Assembly (NCBI GenBank): GCA_016880375.1
Contig: JAEHDO010000395.1
Coordinates: 1 to 11,427, forward strand
Source: Betaproteobacteria bacterium
GTDB taxonomy: Bacteria > Pseudomonadota > Gammaproteobacteria > Burkholderiales > Rhodocyclaceae
Length of the DNA stretch: 11,427 bases
Direction: 5' to 3'
Below, in pieces: positions 1-7,367 of this stretch. The notes below the pieces were generated by a model. That model was not told the DNA's origin and made no database searches. It worked only from the letters and a program-made list of their open reading frames with translations. The stretch's first letter is position 1; each line of letters opens with the position of its first letter. Made by a program: the position numbers and the translations under genes.

Positions 1-40
1 CATCTATGTTTCAAACGTTTTCTGGAAAAATGAAAAAAAT
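1..40. other. AT-rich sequence replacing the rest of rpsA
   Basis: These 40 bases do not continue the rpsA reading frame that runs up to position 41. They are AT-rich, with runs of A and T on both strands, while the adjoining gene is GC-rich. Read on the minus strand they add eight hydrophobic or unrelated residues (IFFIFPEN) and V before a TGA at 11-13, where an S1 protein should continue with a GLVHVSE-like stretch. An 8-base palindrome AAACGTTT lies at 13-20. It could be the edge of an inserted element, a deletion junction, or a mis-joined contig end. Only one side is visible, so no target duplication can be tested. Confidence 0.75.
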
Positions 41-970
41 GATACCCTGCTCGACTTCGACGAAGGCGCCATAGTCCGTGAGATTGGTGACCTTGCCGAA
101 GAGACGGGTGCCCTGGGGGTAGCGGCGCGAGATGCCGACCCACGGATCCTCGCCGAGCTGCTTGAGGCCGAGCGAAACGCGGTTCTTCTCCTGGTCGAAC
201 TTGAGCACCTTGGCCTGCACCTCGTCGCCCACGTTGAGGACTTCCGAGGGATGGCGCACGCGGCGCCAGGCAAGGTCGGTGATGTGCAGCAGGCCGTCGA
301 TGCCGCCGAGGTCGACGAATGCACCGTAATCGGTGATGTTCTTGACGATGCCCTTGACGACCGTGCCTTCCTTCAGGTTGGCCAGCAGCGTCTCGCGCTC
401 TTCGCCGGCGGAAGCCTCCAGCACGGCGCGACGCGACACGACAACGTTGTTGCGCTTGCGGTCGAGCTTGATGACCTTGAATTCGAATTCCTTGTTCTCG
501 TACGGCGTCGTGTCCTTGACCGGGCGAACATCCACCAGTGAGCCGGGGAGGAAGGCGCGGATGCCGTTGGTCATGACGGTGAGGCCGCCCTTGACCTTGC
601 CGTTGATGACGCCCTTGACGATGGCGCCCTCGTTGAGCGCCTTCTCCAGGTCGTTCCAGGCCGAGATGCGCTTGGCCTTTTCGCGCGACAGGCGGGTTTC
701 GCCGTAGCCGTCCTCGAGCATCTCGATGGCGACACTGACATAGTCCCCCGGCTTGACCTCGACTTCGCCGCGATCGCTGCGAAACTCGTCGATGGAGATG
801 AAGCTCTCGGACTTGAGTCCGGCGTTGACGACGACGAAGTTCTGGTCGATGCGGACGACTTCCGCGGTGATCACTTCACCTGCGCGCATCTCCTGGCGGG
901 TCAGGCTTTCTTCGAAGAGGGAGGCGAAACTTTCCTGGTTGGAAGCAGGGGTAGCGGTTGCAATGGACAT
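11..970 (-). CDS. rpsA: 30S ribosomal protein S1, 3' part missing or disrupted
   Basis: Ribosomal protein S1 binds mRNA on the 30S subunit and helps start translation of structured or weak-SD messages. The N-terminus ([21 protein letters not shown]) matches the family. S1 repeats are visible at about residues 31-98, 115-181 and 202-270 ([17 protein letters not shown], then GLLHITD). A fourth repeat starts near 287 and stops after VEQGI (residue 310). Full-length S1 has six repeats and about 560 residues, so this frame of 319 codons lacks roughly the last 250. The last nine residues come from the AT-rich edge and are not S1-like. Domains 1 and 2, which tie S1 to the ribosome, are intact, but most of the RNA-binding part is absent. 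The ATG at 970 is preceded by only a weak purine stretch (AGG about 12 bases upstream), in keeping with the poor SD known for rpsA in some bacteria. Because S1 is normally essential in Proteobacteria, I suspect a contig end or recent rearrangement rather than a functional short protein. Confidence 0.95.
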   Translation of the reverse strand: MSIATATPASNQESFASLFEESLTRQEMRAGEVITAEVVRIDQNFVVVNAGLKSESFISIDEFRSDRGEVEVKPGDYVSVAIEMLEDGYGETRLSREKAKRISAWNDLEKALNEGAIVKGVINGKVKGGLTVMTNGIRAFLPGSLVDVRPVKDTTPYENKEFEFKVIKLDRKRNNVVVSRRAVLEASAGEERETLLANLKEGTVVKGIVKNITDYGAFVDLGGIDGLLHITDLAWRRVRHPSEVLNVGDEVQAKVLKFDQEKNRVSLGLKQLGEDPWVGISRRYPQGTRLFGKVTNLTDYGAFVEVEQGIIFFIFPENV

Positions 971-1031
971 GAGTTAATAAACCTAACGCCGGCCGAAAGG
1001 GACGGCTCTTGTGTAAGTTGGACATCGTCGC

Positions 1032-1099
1032 AAAAAAACCGGGCACTGCGGCAGGATGACCCTGCATCAACCATCCCATCAGTCGATTGGCCTGCCCGG
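1032..1099 (-). terminator. Terminator or attenuator-like fold between cmk and rpsA
   Basis: On the minus strand CCGGGCA (1099-1093) is exactly complementary to TGCCCGG (1045-1039), which is followed at once by seven T residues (1038-1032). Nested inside is a small hairpin, GCAGG (1065-1061), loop GTCAT, CCTGC (1055-1051). GC-rich pairing directly before a T run is the layout of an intrinsic terminator, but the outer pair encloses about 47 bases, which is long. A competing pairing, GGCAGG (1096-1091) with CCTGCC (1055-1050), uses part of the same upstream arm. It would end the aroA-cmk transcript or limit read-through into rpsA; rpsA would then need its own promoter in about 1031-971, where I see no convincing hexamer pair. 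Confidence 0.5.
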
Positions 1100-1161
1100 A
1101 GGGCTGGGGCCCGCTGCGCCAGCGTCTTTGCGACACCTTCGCTTGCGGCGCATCCGATCTC

Positions 1162-3117
1162 TCAGGAGCGCGCCGCAGCTTGCGGCAAACGTCGCCTCAC
1201 CCGTTCGATCACCCAGGCGACGGCCTCATCGACCGTCATTGCCGTGGTATCGAGCAGTTCGGCATCCGCGCATTTCTGCAGGGGTGCGACCGCGCGCGCG
1301 CTATCGCGAGCATCGCGTTCACGAAGATCCTGCAAAAGAATATCAATGTTAGCAGACATTCCTTTGTCGATCAACTGTTTATAGCGCCGCTCGGCACGCG
1401 CTTCGGCTGTCGCGGTAAGGAAGACCTTGAGCGGCGCATCCGGGAAAACCACGGATCCCATGTCACGCCCCTCGGCTACCAGGCCCGGCGCCAGTCGATA
1501 GGCGCGCTGGCGCCCGAGCAGGGCGGTACGCACGGCCGGGAAAGCCGCCACTTTCGAGGCGCCGGCCGAGCATTCCTCGCTGCGGATGGCCATCCCGGCA
1601 TCCTCGCCGTCGAGCAGGATGCGGCCACCCTCGAAAGTCGCCGGCAGGGTTTCGGCGATCCGCGCCAAGGCCTCGCCTTCATCGAGCGCAACGCCGGCCC
1701 GCAGGGCTGCCAGCGCCACCAGCCGGTAGAGGGCGCCGCTGTCGAGGTAGTGGAGTCCCAGCTTTTCCGCCACCAGGGCCGCCACCGTGCCCTTGCCCGA
1801 GGCCGAAGGACCGTCGATGGCGATCACCGGTGCGACCAGGCTGGCAAAACGCTCGAAATACTCCGGAAAGGTTTTATTCACGCACCCCGGGTCGTTGATG
1901 CGCACCGGCACGCTCCCCAGACACGCCAGCGAGAAGCACATCGCCATGCGGTGGTCGTCGTAGGTATCGATGGCGGCATGCGGGGTAAAAGTCAGTCCCG
2001 GGGTGACGGCGATGGAATCGGCGCCCTCTGCCACCGTCGCGCCGAGCTTGCGCAGTTCGGTCGCCATGGCGGTGATGCGGTCGGTTTCCTTGACCCGCCA
2101 GCTGGCGATGTTGGTCAGCCGTGTCGTGCCCTGGGCGAAGAGCGCCGCCACGGCCAGGGTCATGGCGGCGTCCGGAATGTGGTTGCAATCGAGGTCGATG
2201 GCCTGCAGTCGGCCGCGCTCCGGCGCCCGTGCCTCGATCCAGTTCGGCCCCATCCCGATGCGCGCGCCCATCGCCTGCAGCGCCTCGGCGAAGCGCACGT
2301 CTCCCTGGATGCTGTCCCGCCCCACACCCTCGACGCGCACCGGTCCGCCGGCGATGGCGCCGGCCGCCAGAAAGTAAGACGCAGATGTAGCGTCGCCTTC
2401 GACGAACACCGTGCCGGGGCTGCGGTAGCGCGCCCCGGCCGGGATGTGGAATTCTCGCCAGCCGTCGCGCTCGACCGTCACGCCGAAGCGCGCCATCAGA
2501 TTGAGCGTGATGTCGATGTAGGGCTTGGAGATGAGTTCGCCGATCACTTCAACCGTCGCCTCGGCCCCGGTCAGCGGCAGCGCCATCAACAGCGCGGTGA
2601 GGAACTGGCTGGAGGCCTCGCCGCGCACCGTTGTCCGGCCCCCGGCGCGTATCGGCGCCGGACCTATTTCCAGCGGCGGGAAGCCCTCGTTGCCCAGATA
2701 ACGGATGTCGGCGCCGAGTTGCCGCAGCGCGTCGACCAGATCGCCGATCGGCCGCTCGTGCATGCGCGGCACGCCGGACAGGCGGTAATGGCCGTTAGAG
2801 AGCGCCAGCGCCGCCGTCAGCGGGCGGAAGGCCGTGCCGGCATTGCCAAGGAACAGCTCGGCCTGCTGGACCGGAAAGGCGCCACCGGCGCCGCGCACTA
2901 GGAAGTCGTTGCCCTCCCCCCGTTGCCAGTCGATGCCGAGCGCCTTGAGGGCCTCGAGCATGCGCTCGACGTCGTCGGAGAGCAGCAGGTCGCGGATGGC
3001 GGTCTCGCCCTCCGCCAGGGCGGCGAGCAATAGGAAGCGGTTGGAGATGCTCTTCGATCCGGGCAGGCGCAGCGTGCCCGAAGCATGCGTGGCCGGCGGC
3101 AGATCGAGAAACTTCAT
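1162..3117 (-). CDS. aroA-cmk: Fused EPSP synthase (AroA) - cytidylate kinase (Cmk)
   Basis: One 651-residue frame carries two enzymes. Residues 1 to about 428 are 3-phosphoshikimate 1-carboxyvinyltransferase, which joins shikimate-3-phosphate and PEP to give EPSP, the sixth shikimate step. Markers are LPGSKS at 18-23, LFLGNAGTA at 88-96 with P99, NHIPDAAM at 312-319, RVKETDR at 341-347, DDHRMAM at 387-393 and KTFPEYF at 415-421. The Gly, Thr and Pro of the GNAGTAFRP loop are those of the glyphosate-sensitive class I type. Residues from about 429 are cytidylate kinase, which phosphorylates CMP and dCMP with ATP: P-loop GPSASGKG 436-443, LDSGALYR 458-465, EGRDMG 549-554 and the RDARDSAR lid 601-608. 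The two parts meet at [16 protein letters not shown] with no stop codon and no linker. The only nearby start for a free Cmk is a GTG at 1827 without a good RBS. The ATG overlaps the tyrA stop by one base (TGATG), so translation is probably coupled. Fused AroA-Cmk proteins are annotated in other betaproteobacteria. Confidence 0.97.
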   Translation of the reverse strand: MKFLDLPPATHASGTLRLPGSKSISNRFLLLAALAEGETAIRDLLLSDDVERMLEALKALGIDWQRGEGNDFLVRGAGGAFPVQQAELFLGNAGTAFRPLTAALALSNGHYRLSGVPRMHERPIGDLVDALRQLGADIRYLGNEGFPPLEIGPAPIRAGGRTTVRGEASSQFLTALLMALPLTGAEATVEVIGELISKPYIDITLNLMARFGVTVERDGWREFHIPAGARYRSPGTVFVEGDATSASYFLAAGAIAGGPVRVEGVGRDSIQGDVRFAEALQAMGARIGMGPNWIEARAPERGRLQAIDLDCNHIPDAAMTLAVAALFAQGTTRLTNIASWRVKETDRITAMATELRKLGATVAEGADSIAVTPGLTFTPHAAIDTYDDHRMAMCFSLACLGSVPVRINDPGCVNKTFPEYFERFASLVAPVIAIDGPSASGKGTVAALVAEKLGLHYLDSGALYRLVALAALRAGVALDEGEALARIAETLPATFEGGRILLDGEDAGMAIRSEECSAGASKVAAFPAVRTALLGRQRAYRLAPGLVAEGRDMGSVVFPDAPLKVFLTATAEARAERRYKQLIDKGMSANIDILLQDLRERDARDSARAVAPLQKCADAELLDTTAMTVDEAVAWVIERVRRRLPQAAARS

Positions 3118-3995
3118 CAGGAGAGCTTGCCCTCGGCCCAGGCGCGACGCACGGTGCGCGCCTCGGCGAAGACCGCCTCGAGCTCGGCGGCATCACCGGC
3201 CAGCAGAGCCTGGCGCAGTTCCTCCAGTTGACGCTGGTATTGCTCCAGTTCCCCGAGCAGGGCGGTCCTGTTGGCGATGCAGATGTCGCGCCACATTTCG
3301 GGATGGCTGGCGGCAATGCGCGTGAAGTCGCGGAAGCCGCTGGCGGCGAAGCGGAAGAACTCCTCGCGATTCTCGCGCTGGGCGAGATCGTGCACCAGGG
3401 CGAAGGACAAGAGGTGCGGCAGGTGGCTGACCGCGGCGAACACCTGGTCATGGCGCGCCGGCGCCATCTCGTGCACTGTAGCGCCGCAGGCCGCCCAGGC
3501 GGCGCGCACGCGCTCGAGCGCTTCGGGTGCATTCTCGGGCAGCGGCGTCAGCACCACCTTGCGCTCGACATAGAGATCGGCCTTGGCGGCGGCGGCGCCG
3601 CTGTTCTCCGCGCCGGCGATGGGGTGGGCCGGAACCACATGGGCAAGCTGTCCCGGCAGGTGCTGGTAGACAGCGGCGACCACGTCGCTCTTGGTGCTGC
3701 CACCGTCGGTGATCGCCGTCTGCGGGCCGAGATGCGGCGCCATCGCCTGCATCAGCGCCGGCATCTGGCCGACCGGGGTGGCAAGCAGGACGAGATCGGC
3801 ATTCCCCAGGGTGGCGGCATCACAGGCGCCGATGCGGTCGATCAGCCCCCGCCGCAGCGCCTCGTCGAGCGTAGCCTGGCTGCGGCCGATGCCGACCACC
3901 TGACCGACGGCGCCGGCCTTCTTCAGGGCCAGGGCGAACGAGCCGCCGATCAGGCCGACGCCGAAGACGACGATCTTGTCGAGGCGGAAGCCCAC
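3117..3995 (-). CDS. tyrA: Prephenate dehydrogenase
   Basis: TyrA oxidatively decarboxylates prephenate to 4-hydroxyphenylpyruvate with NAD(P)+, the committed step to tyrosine. From a GTG at 3995 the product is 292 residues, normal for a monofunctional TyrA. It opens with a Rossmann fold, [15 protein letters not shown] (GxGxxG at 12-17). Further markers are LLATPVGQ at 70-77, TDGGSTKSD at 96-104, the AHPIAGAE block at 123-130 with the conserved His, SHLPH at 190-194, and [20 protein letters not shown] at 219-238. No ACT domain follows, so feedback control, if any, is within the dehydrogenase domain. The frame stays open upstream to 4712, but that part lies over hisC and is not TyrA-like. The GTG, 11 bases past the hisC stop and behind a modest GGGA, gives the right N-terminus. 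The TGA overlaps the aroA ATG by one base. Confidence 0.95.
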   Translation of the reverse strand: MGFRLDKIVVFGVGLIGGSFALALKKAGAVGQVVGIGRSQATLDEALRRGLIDRIGACDAATLGNADLVLLATPVGQMPALMQAMAPHLGPQTAITDGGSTKSDVVAAVYQHLPGQLAHVVPAHPIAGAENSGAAAAKADLYVERKVVLTPLPENAPEALERVRAAWAACGATVHEMAPARHDQVFAAVSHLPHLLSFALVHDLAQRENREEFFRFAASGFRDFTRIAASHPEMWRDICIANRTALLGELEQYQRQLEELRQALLAGDAAELEAVFAEARTVRRAWAEGKLS

Positions 3996-4006
3996 AGCGA
4001 TCCCGC

Positions 4007-5107
4007 TTATCGGGCGCCTTCCAGCGCCTTTTCCAGGGCTTCGAGGAAACGTCCGTTCTCGCTCTCCAGGCCGATGGTCACGCGGAGGTGCTCTGGCAGC
4101 CCGTAACCAGCGATCGGCCGCACGATGACACCCTGCTTGAGCAGCGCCTGGTTCACCTTCGCCGCATCGCCCGCCTTGAAGGTAACGAAGTTGCCGTGCG
4201 AGGGGATGTGCTCCAGCCCCAGGCGCTTGAGGCCGGCAATGATCTGCTCCATGCCGCGCCGGTTGTTGTCGTAGCTCTCGGCGAGGAAGGCATGGTCGTC
4301 CAGTGCGGCGATCGCACCCGCCAGGGCCAGATTGTTCACGTTGAAGGGCTGGCGCACGCGGTGCATCAGGTCGGCGATTTCCTTCGTGGTGACGGCATAG
4401 CCGACGCGCAGGCCGGCCAGACCATGGATCTTCGAGAAGGTGCGCGTGACGACCAGGTTGGGAAATTCCTTCACCCAGGCCAGGGTGTCCACGCGGTCGG
4501 CCGGCGGCAAGTACTCGTTGTAGGCTTCGTCGAGCACGACGATGACATCCTTCGGCACCGCCTGCAGGAAGGCCTTCACCTGGGCGCCGGGGAGGAAGTT
4601 GCCGGTCGGGTTGTTCGGGTTGGCGACCCAGACGATGCGCGTGTCCGGGCGGATGGCCGCGCGCATGGCGTCGAGGTCGTGGCCGTAGTGCTTCGCCGGC
4701 ACGACGATGCATTCGCCGCCGGCCGACATGGTCGCCAGCGGATAGACGGCGAAGGCGTGCCGGGAAAACACCGAGGAGCGGCCCGGCGCAAGAAAGACGC
4801 GCGCAGCCAGATCGAGCACATCGTTGGAGCCGTTGCCGAGCACGATCTGCTCCATGCCGACGCCAAACCGCTCCGCCAGGGCAGCGGTCAGATCGAACTG
4901 GTCCGGATAGCGCTCGATGCCTTCCATGGCCGCCTGCAGCGCAGCGCGCGCCCGCGGGCTCATGCCGAGCGGATTCTCATTGGAGGCCAGCTTGACGATC
5001 TTGTCGACGGGAATGCCCATCTCTCGCGCCAGCTGGGTAATCGGCTTGCCAGGTAGATATGGCGAAATGGCGCGGATGTAGGCCGGGGCCAACTCGGCGA
5101 TGCTCAT
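4007..5107 (-). CDS. hisC: Histidinol-phosphate / aromatic aminotransferase
   Basis: A fold-type I PLP aminotransferase of 366 residues, the usual HisC length. It moves an amino group between glutamate and imidazole acetol phosphate in histidine synthesis. Visible markers: LASNENPLG at 40-48, GNGSNDVLDL at 91-100, VANPNNPTGN at 161-170, LDEAYNEY at 192-199, and TRTFSKIHGLAGLRVGY with the likely PLP lysine K226 and phosphate-binding R234. Its place between pheA and tyrA suggests that it also, or mainly, transaminates phenylpyruvate and 4-hydroxyphenylpyruvate. HisC paralogues with that broader role are known, and sequence alone cannot decide. The start at 5107 is firm: a perfect AGGAGG lies five bases upstream and overlaps the pheA stop. 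Confidence 0.95.
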   Translation of the reverse strand: MSIAELAPAYIRAISPYLPGKPITQLAREMGIPVDKIVKLASNENPLGMSPRARAALQAAMEGIERYPDQFDLTAALAERFGVGMEQIVLGNGSNDVLDLAARVFLAPGRSSVFSRHAFAVYPLATMSAGGECIVVPAKHYGHDLDAMRAAIRPDTRIVWVANPNNPTGNFLPGAQVKAFLQAVPKDVIVVLDEAYNEYLPPADRVDTLAWVKEFPNLVVTRTFSKIHGLAGLRVGYAVTTKEIADLMHRVRQPFNVNNLALAGAIAALDDHAFLAESYDNNRRGMEQIIAGLKRLGLEHIPSHGNFVTFKAGDAAKVNQALLKQGVIVRPIAGYGLPEHLRVTIGLESENGRFLEALEKALEGAR

Positions 5108-5112
5108 TTAAT

Positions 5113-5118
5113 CCTCCT
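5113..5118 (-). promoter_or_regulatory. Strong ribosome binding site of hisC
   Basis: AGGAGG on the minus strand, five bases before the hisC ATG. Its first A is the last base of the pheA TGA. A ribosome finishing pheA would stop on this site, so the two genes can be coupled. It is the best SD match in the cluster and fixes the hisC start. Confidence 0.9.
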
Positions 5119-6185
5119 CAGGCAGCGGCACTTGGGTAGGACCCCAGCACCTTGACGAAAGCAGCGCGGTCGCGCAATTCGGCGAAGGCCCTGCTCACCC
5201 GTTCCTCGCTCTGGTGGCCCTCGACGTCGACATAGAAAACGTATTCCCACAGGCCGGCACGCGAGGGGCGGGACTCGAACTTGCTCATTGACACGCCGTG
5301 CCGTGCCAGAGGTTCGAGCAGCGCATACATCGCCCCCGCCTTGTTCTGCGAGGCGCAGGCGATGGAGGTCTTGTCGCGGCCTGATGGGCCGGCGTCGTGC
5401 ATGCCGATGACGAGAAAACGGGTCGTGTTGTTCGGATCGTCCTCGATGTCCTGCGCCAAACGATTCAGGCCGTAGCGGCCGGCCGCCGCCTCGCCGGCGA
5501 TGGCACAGGATTCGGCGTCCTCGGCAGCCATGCGCGCCGCCTCGGCGTTGCTCGCCACCGGCACGCGCGGCAGGGCCGGCAGGTTGCGGTTGAGCCATTC
5601 GTGGCACTGCGCCAAGGACTGGCTGTGCGAATAGAGGCGCTTGACGTCCTCCAGCCTCTCCGCCTTGGAGAGCAGGTGCTGGTGGATGCGCAGCATGACC
5701 TCACCGCAGATCTTGATGGGCATCTGCAGCAGCAGGTCGAGCGTGCGGCCGACGGCGCCCTCGGTCGAATTCTCCACCGGCACCACGCCATAGTCGGCAT
5801 GTCCCGCCTCGACGGCGCGGAACACCTCGTCGATAGTGGCTGTCGCCGAGAAGAGCGGTGCCGAGCCAAAGTGCTTCTTTGCCGCGCTCTCGGTAAAGGT
5901 GCCTTCCGGGCCGAAATAAGCGATCCGCAGCGGCTGCTCCAGCGCCAGGCAGGCGGACATGATTTCGCGAAAGATGCGCCCTACGGTCGCGTCGGCCAGC
6001 GGGCCGGGATTCAGGCCGGTGATGCGACGCAGCACCTGCGCCTCGCGTTCGGGCCGGTAGATCACCGCTCCGCCCTTGACGCGCCCGATCTTGTGGGCAA
6101 TCTCGGCGCGGCGCGACAGGCGGGCCAGCACCTCCTCGTCGAGGCGATCTATCTCAGCACGCAGGCGCTGCAGATCGTCGCTCAT
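5118..6185 (-). CDS. pheA: Chorismate mutase / prephenate dehydratase (P-protein)
   Basis: A bifunctional enzyme that turns chorismate into prephenate and then phenylpyruvate, the path to phenylalanine. Its 355 residues hold three parts. An AroQ-type chorismate mutase is at about 1-85 (LRAEIDRLDEEVLARLSRRA, then IYRPEREAQVL). Prephenate dehydratase is at about 87-262 (IAYFGPEGTFTESAA, GVVPVENSTEGAVGRTLDLL, YSHSQSLAQC, and NNTTRF at 252-257 with the catalytic Thr). A C-terminal ACT domain runs from about 272 to 350. The ESRP motif at 304-307, which binds phenylalanine in this family, is intact, so feedback inhibition by phenylalanine is expected. Only three bases separate it from the upstream serA-like stop (TAA CG T ATG spacing), and 10 bases from the downstream hisC start. 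Confidence 0.97.
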   Translation of the reverse strand: MSDDLQRLRAEIDRLDEEVLARLSRRAEIAHKIGRVKGGAVIYRPEREAQVLRRITGLNPGPLADATVGRIFREIMSACLALEQPLRIAYFGPEGTFTESAAKKHFGSAPLFSATATIDEVFRAVEAGHADYGVVPVENSTEGAVGRTLDLLLQMPIKICGEVMLRIHQHLLSKAERLEDVKRLYSHSQSLAQCHEWLNRNLPALPRVPVASNAEAARMAAEDAESCAIAGEAAAGRYGLNRLAQDIEDDPNNTTRFLVIGMHDAGPSGRDKTSIACASQNKAGAMYALLEPLARHGVSMSKFESRPSRAGLWEYVFYVDVEGHQSEERVSRAFAELRDRAAFVKVLGSYPSAAA

Positions 6186-6188
6186 CGT

Positions 6189-7367
6189 TTATGCAGGCAA
6201 GTAACGCACCACCAGCACCCCCTCGATGCCGGCAATCGAGTCGATCGCCGCCTGCGGCACGGCGCTATCCACATCCACCAGCGTATAGGCCATGTCGCCG
6301 CGCGACTTGTTCATCATGTTATGGATGTTCAGGTTGGCTTTGGCCATTGCCGTGGAAATCTGCCCGACCATGTTCGGCACGTTGGCGTTGGCGATGGCGA
6401 TACGGAAGTTCGACTCGCGCGGCATGGTGATGTTGGGGAAGTTCACCGCATTCTGCACGTTGCCGTCTTCGAGATAGTCGCGCACCTGGTCGGCGACCAT
6501 CGCCGCGCAGTTGTCCTCAGCCTCGCGCGTGGAGGCCCCCAGGTGCGGCAGGGCGATTACGTGCGGATGGCCGTTAACATGCGGGCTGGGGAAGTCGCAC
6601 ACATAGCTGGCCAGCTTCTTCGTGTCCAGCGCGGCCAGCACGGCAGCCTCGTCGACCACTCCTTCTCGCGAGAAATTCAGCAGCACGGCACCATGGCGCA
6701 TATGTTCCAGCGACTGTTCATTGACCATCTTGCGCGTGGCGTCCACCATGGGCACATGTAGGCTGACGAAATTCGCGTTCTTCAGCACCTCGGCCACGCT
6801 GTTCGCCTTCTTCACTTGCGAGGGCAGGCTCCAGGCGGCATCCACCGTGATTTCCGGATCGTAGCCCATGACGTGCATGCCGAGCTTGATGGCGGCGTCT
6901 GCCACCAGGCAGCCGATCTTGCCGAGGCCGATGACGCCGAGGGTATGTCCGGCCAGTTCGTAGCCGGCGAAATTCTTCTTGCCATCCTCGACCTTCTTCT
7001 CCATCTCCGGATCCTTGGGATCGAGAGCGGAGACGAAGCGCATGGCGCCTGTGAGGTTGCGCGCGGACAGCAGCATGCCGGCAATGACCAGTTCCTTAAC
7101 CGCGTTGGCGTTGGCGCCGGGCGCGTTGAACACGGGAACGCCACGGGCGCTCATGGCCTTGACCGGAATGTTGTTGGTGCCGGCGCCAGCACGGCCAATG
7201 GCGCGCACGGAGGCCGGGATGTCCATCTTGTGCATGTCAGCCGAGCGCACCAGGATGGCATCCGGCTGCGCGATGTCCTTGCCGACGGAGTACTGCTCGG
7301 CGGGCAAGCGCTTCAGGCCGGCCTGGGAAATCTGGTTGAGCACCAGGATCTGGAAGTTCTTAGCCAT
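6189..7367 (-). CDS. serA: Short-type D-3-phosphoglycerate dehydrogenase with ACT domain
   Basis: Probably oxidises 3-phosphoglycerate to 3-phosphohydroxypyruvate with NAD+, the step just before SerC. The 392 residues show a D-2-hydroxyacid dehydrogenase: GRAGAGTNNIP at 58-68, Rossmann GVIGLGKIG at 144-152 with D170 at the NAD-ribose position, NFSREGVVDE at 231-240 with catalytic-type R234, and PHLGAST at 274-280 with catalytic-type H275. An ACT domain at about 320-392 could sense serine or another amino acid. It differs from classical SerA: the usual DVFxxEP block, whose Glu pairs with the catalytic His, reads CDFPSPHV here. I recall a subgroup of 390-residue PGDH-like proteins with a DFP motif. 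The start at 7367 lies inside the end of serC (8-base overlap) behind a GAGG, so coupling to serC supports the serine-pathway role. Another 2-hydroxyacid substrate is possible. Confidence 0.85.
   Translation of the reverse strand: MAKNFQILVLNQISQAGLKRLPAEQYSVGKDIAQPDAILVRSADMHKMDIPASVRAIGRAGAGTNNIPVKAMSARGVPVFNAPGANANAVKELVIAGMLLSARNLTGAMRFVSALDPKDPEMEKKVEDGKKNFAGYELAGHTLGVIGLGKIGCLVADAAIKLGMHVMGYDPEITVDAAWSLPSQVKKANSVAEVLKNANFVSLHVPMVDATRKMVNEQSLEHMRHGAVLLNFSREGVVDEAAVLAALDTKKLASYVCDFPSPHVNGHPHVIALPHLGASTREAEDNCAAMVADQVRDYLEDGNVQNAVNFPNITMPRESNFRIAIANANVPNMVGQISTAMAKANLNIHNMMNKSRGDMAYTLVDVDSAVPQAAIDSIAGIEGVLVVRYLPA

Noticed and set aside
2814..2854. Glyphosate-tolerant EPSP synthase
   Set aside because: The loop GNAGTAFRP keeps the Gly, Thr and Pro of sensitive class I enzymes.
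1087..2901. 604-codon open frame on the plus strand across aroA-cmk
   Set aside because: It is antisense to two recognisable enzymes, rich in Arg/His/Gly without a recognisable domain, and explained by GC bias at third codon positions.
3996..4712. Upstream extension of the TyrA frame
   Set aside because: It overlaps hisC out of frame and shows low-complexity Arg/Ala/Pro-rich residues; TyrA homology begins at the GTG at 3995.
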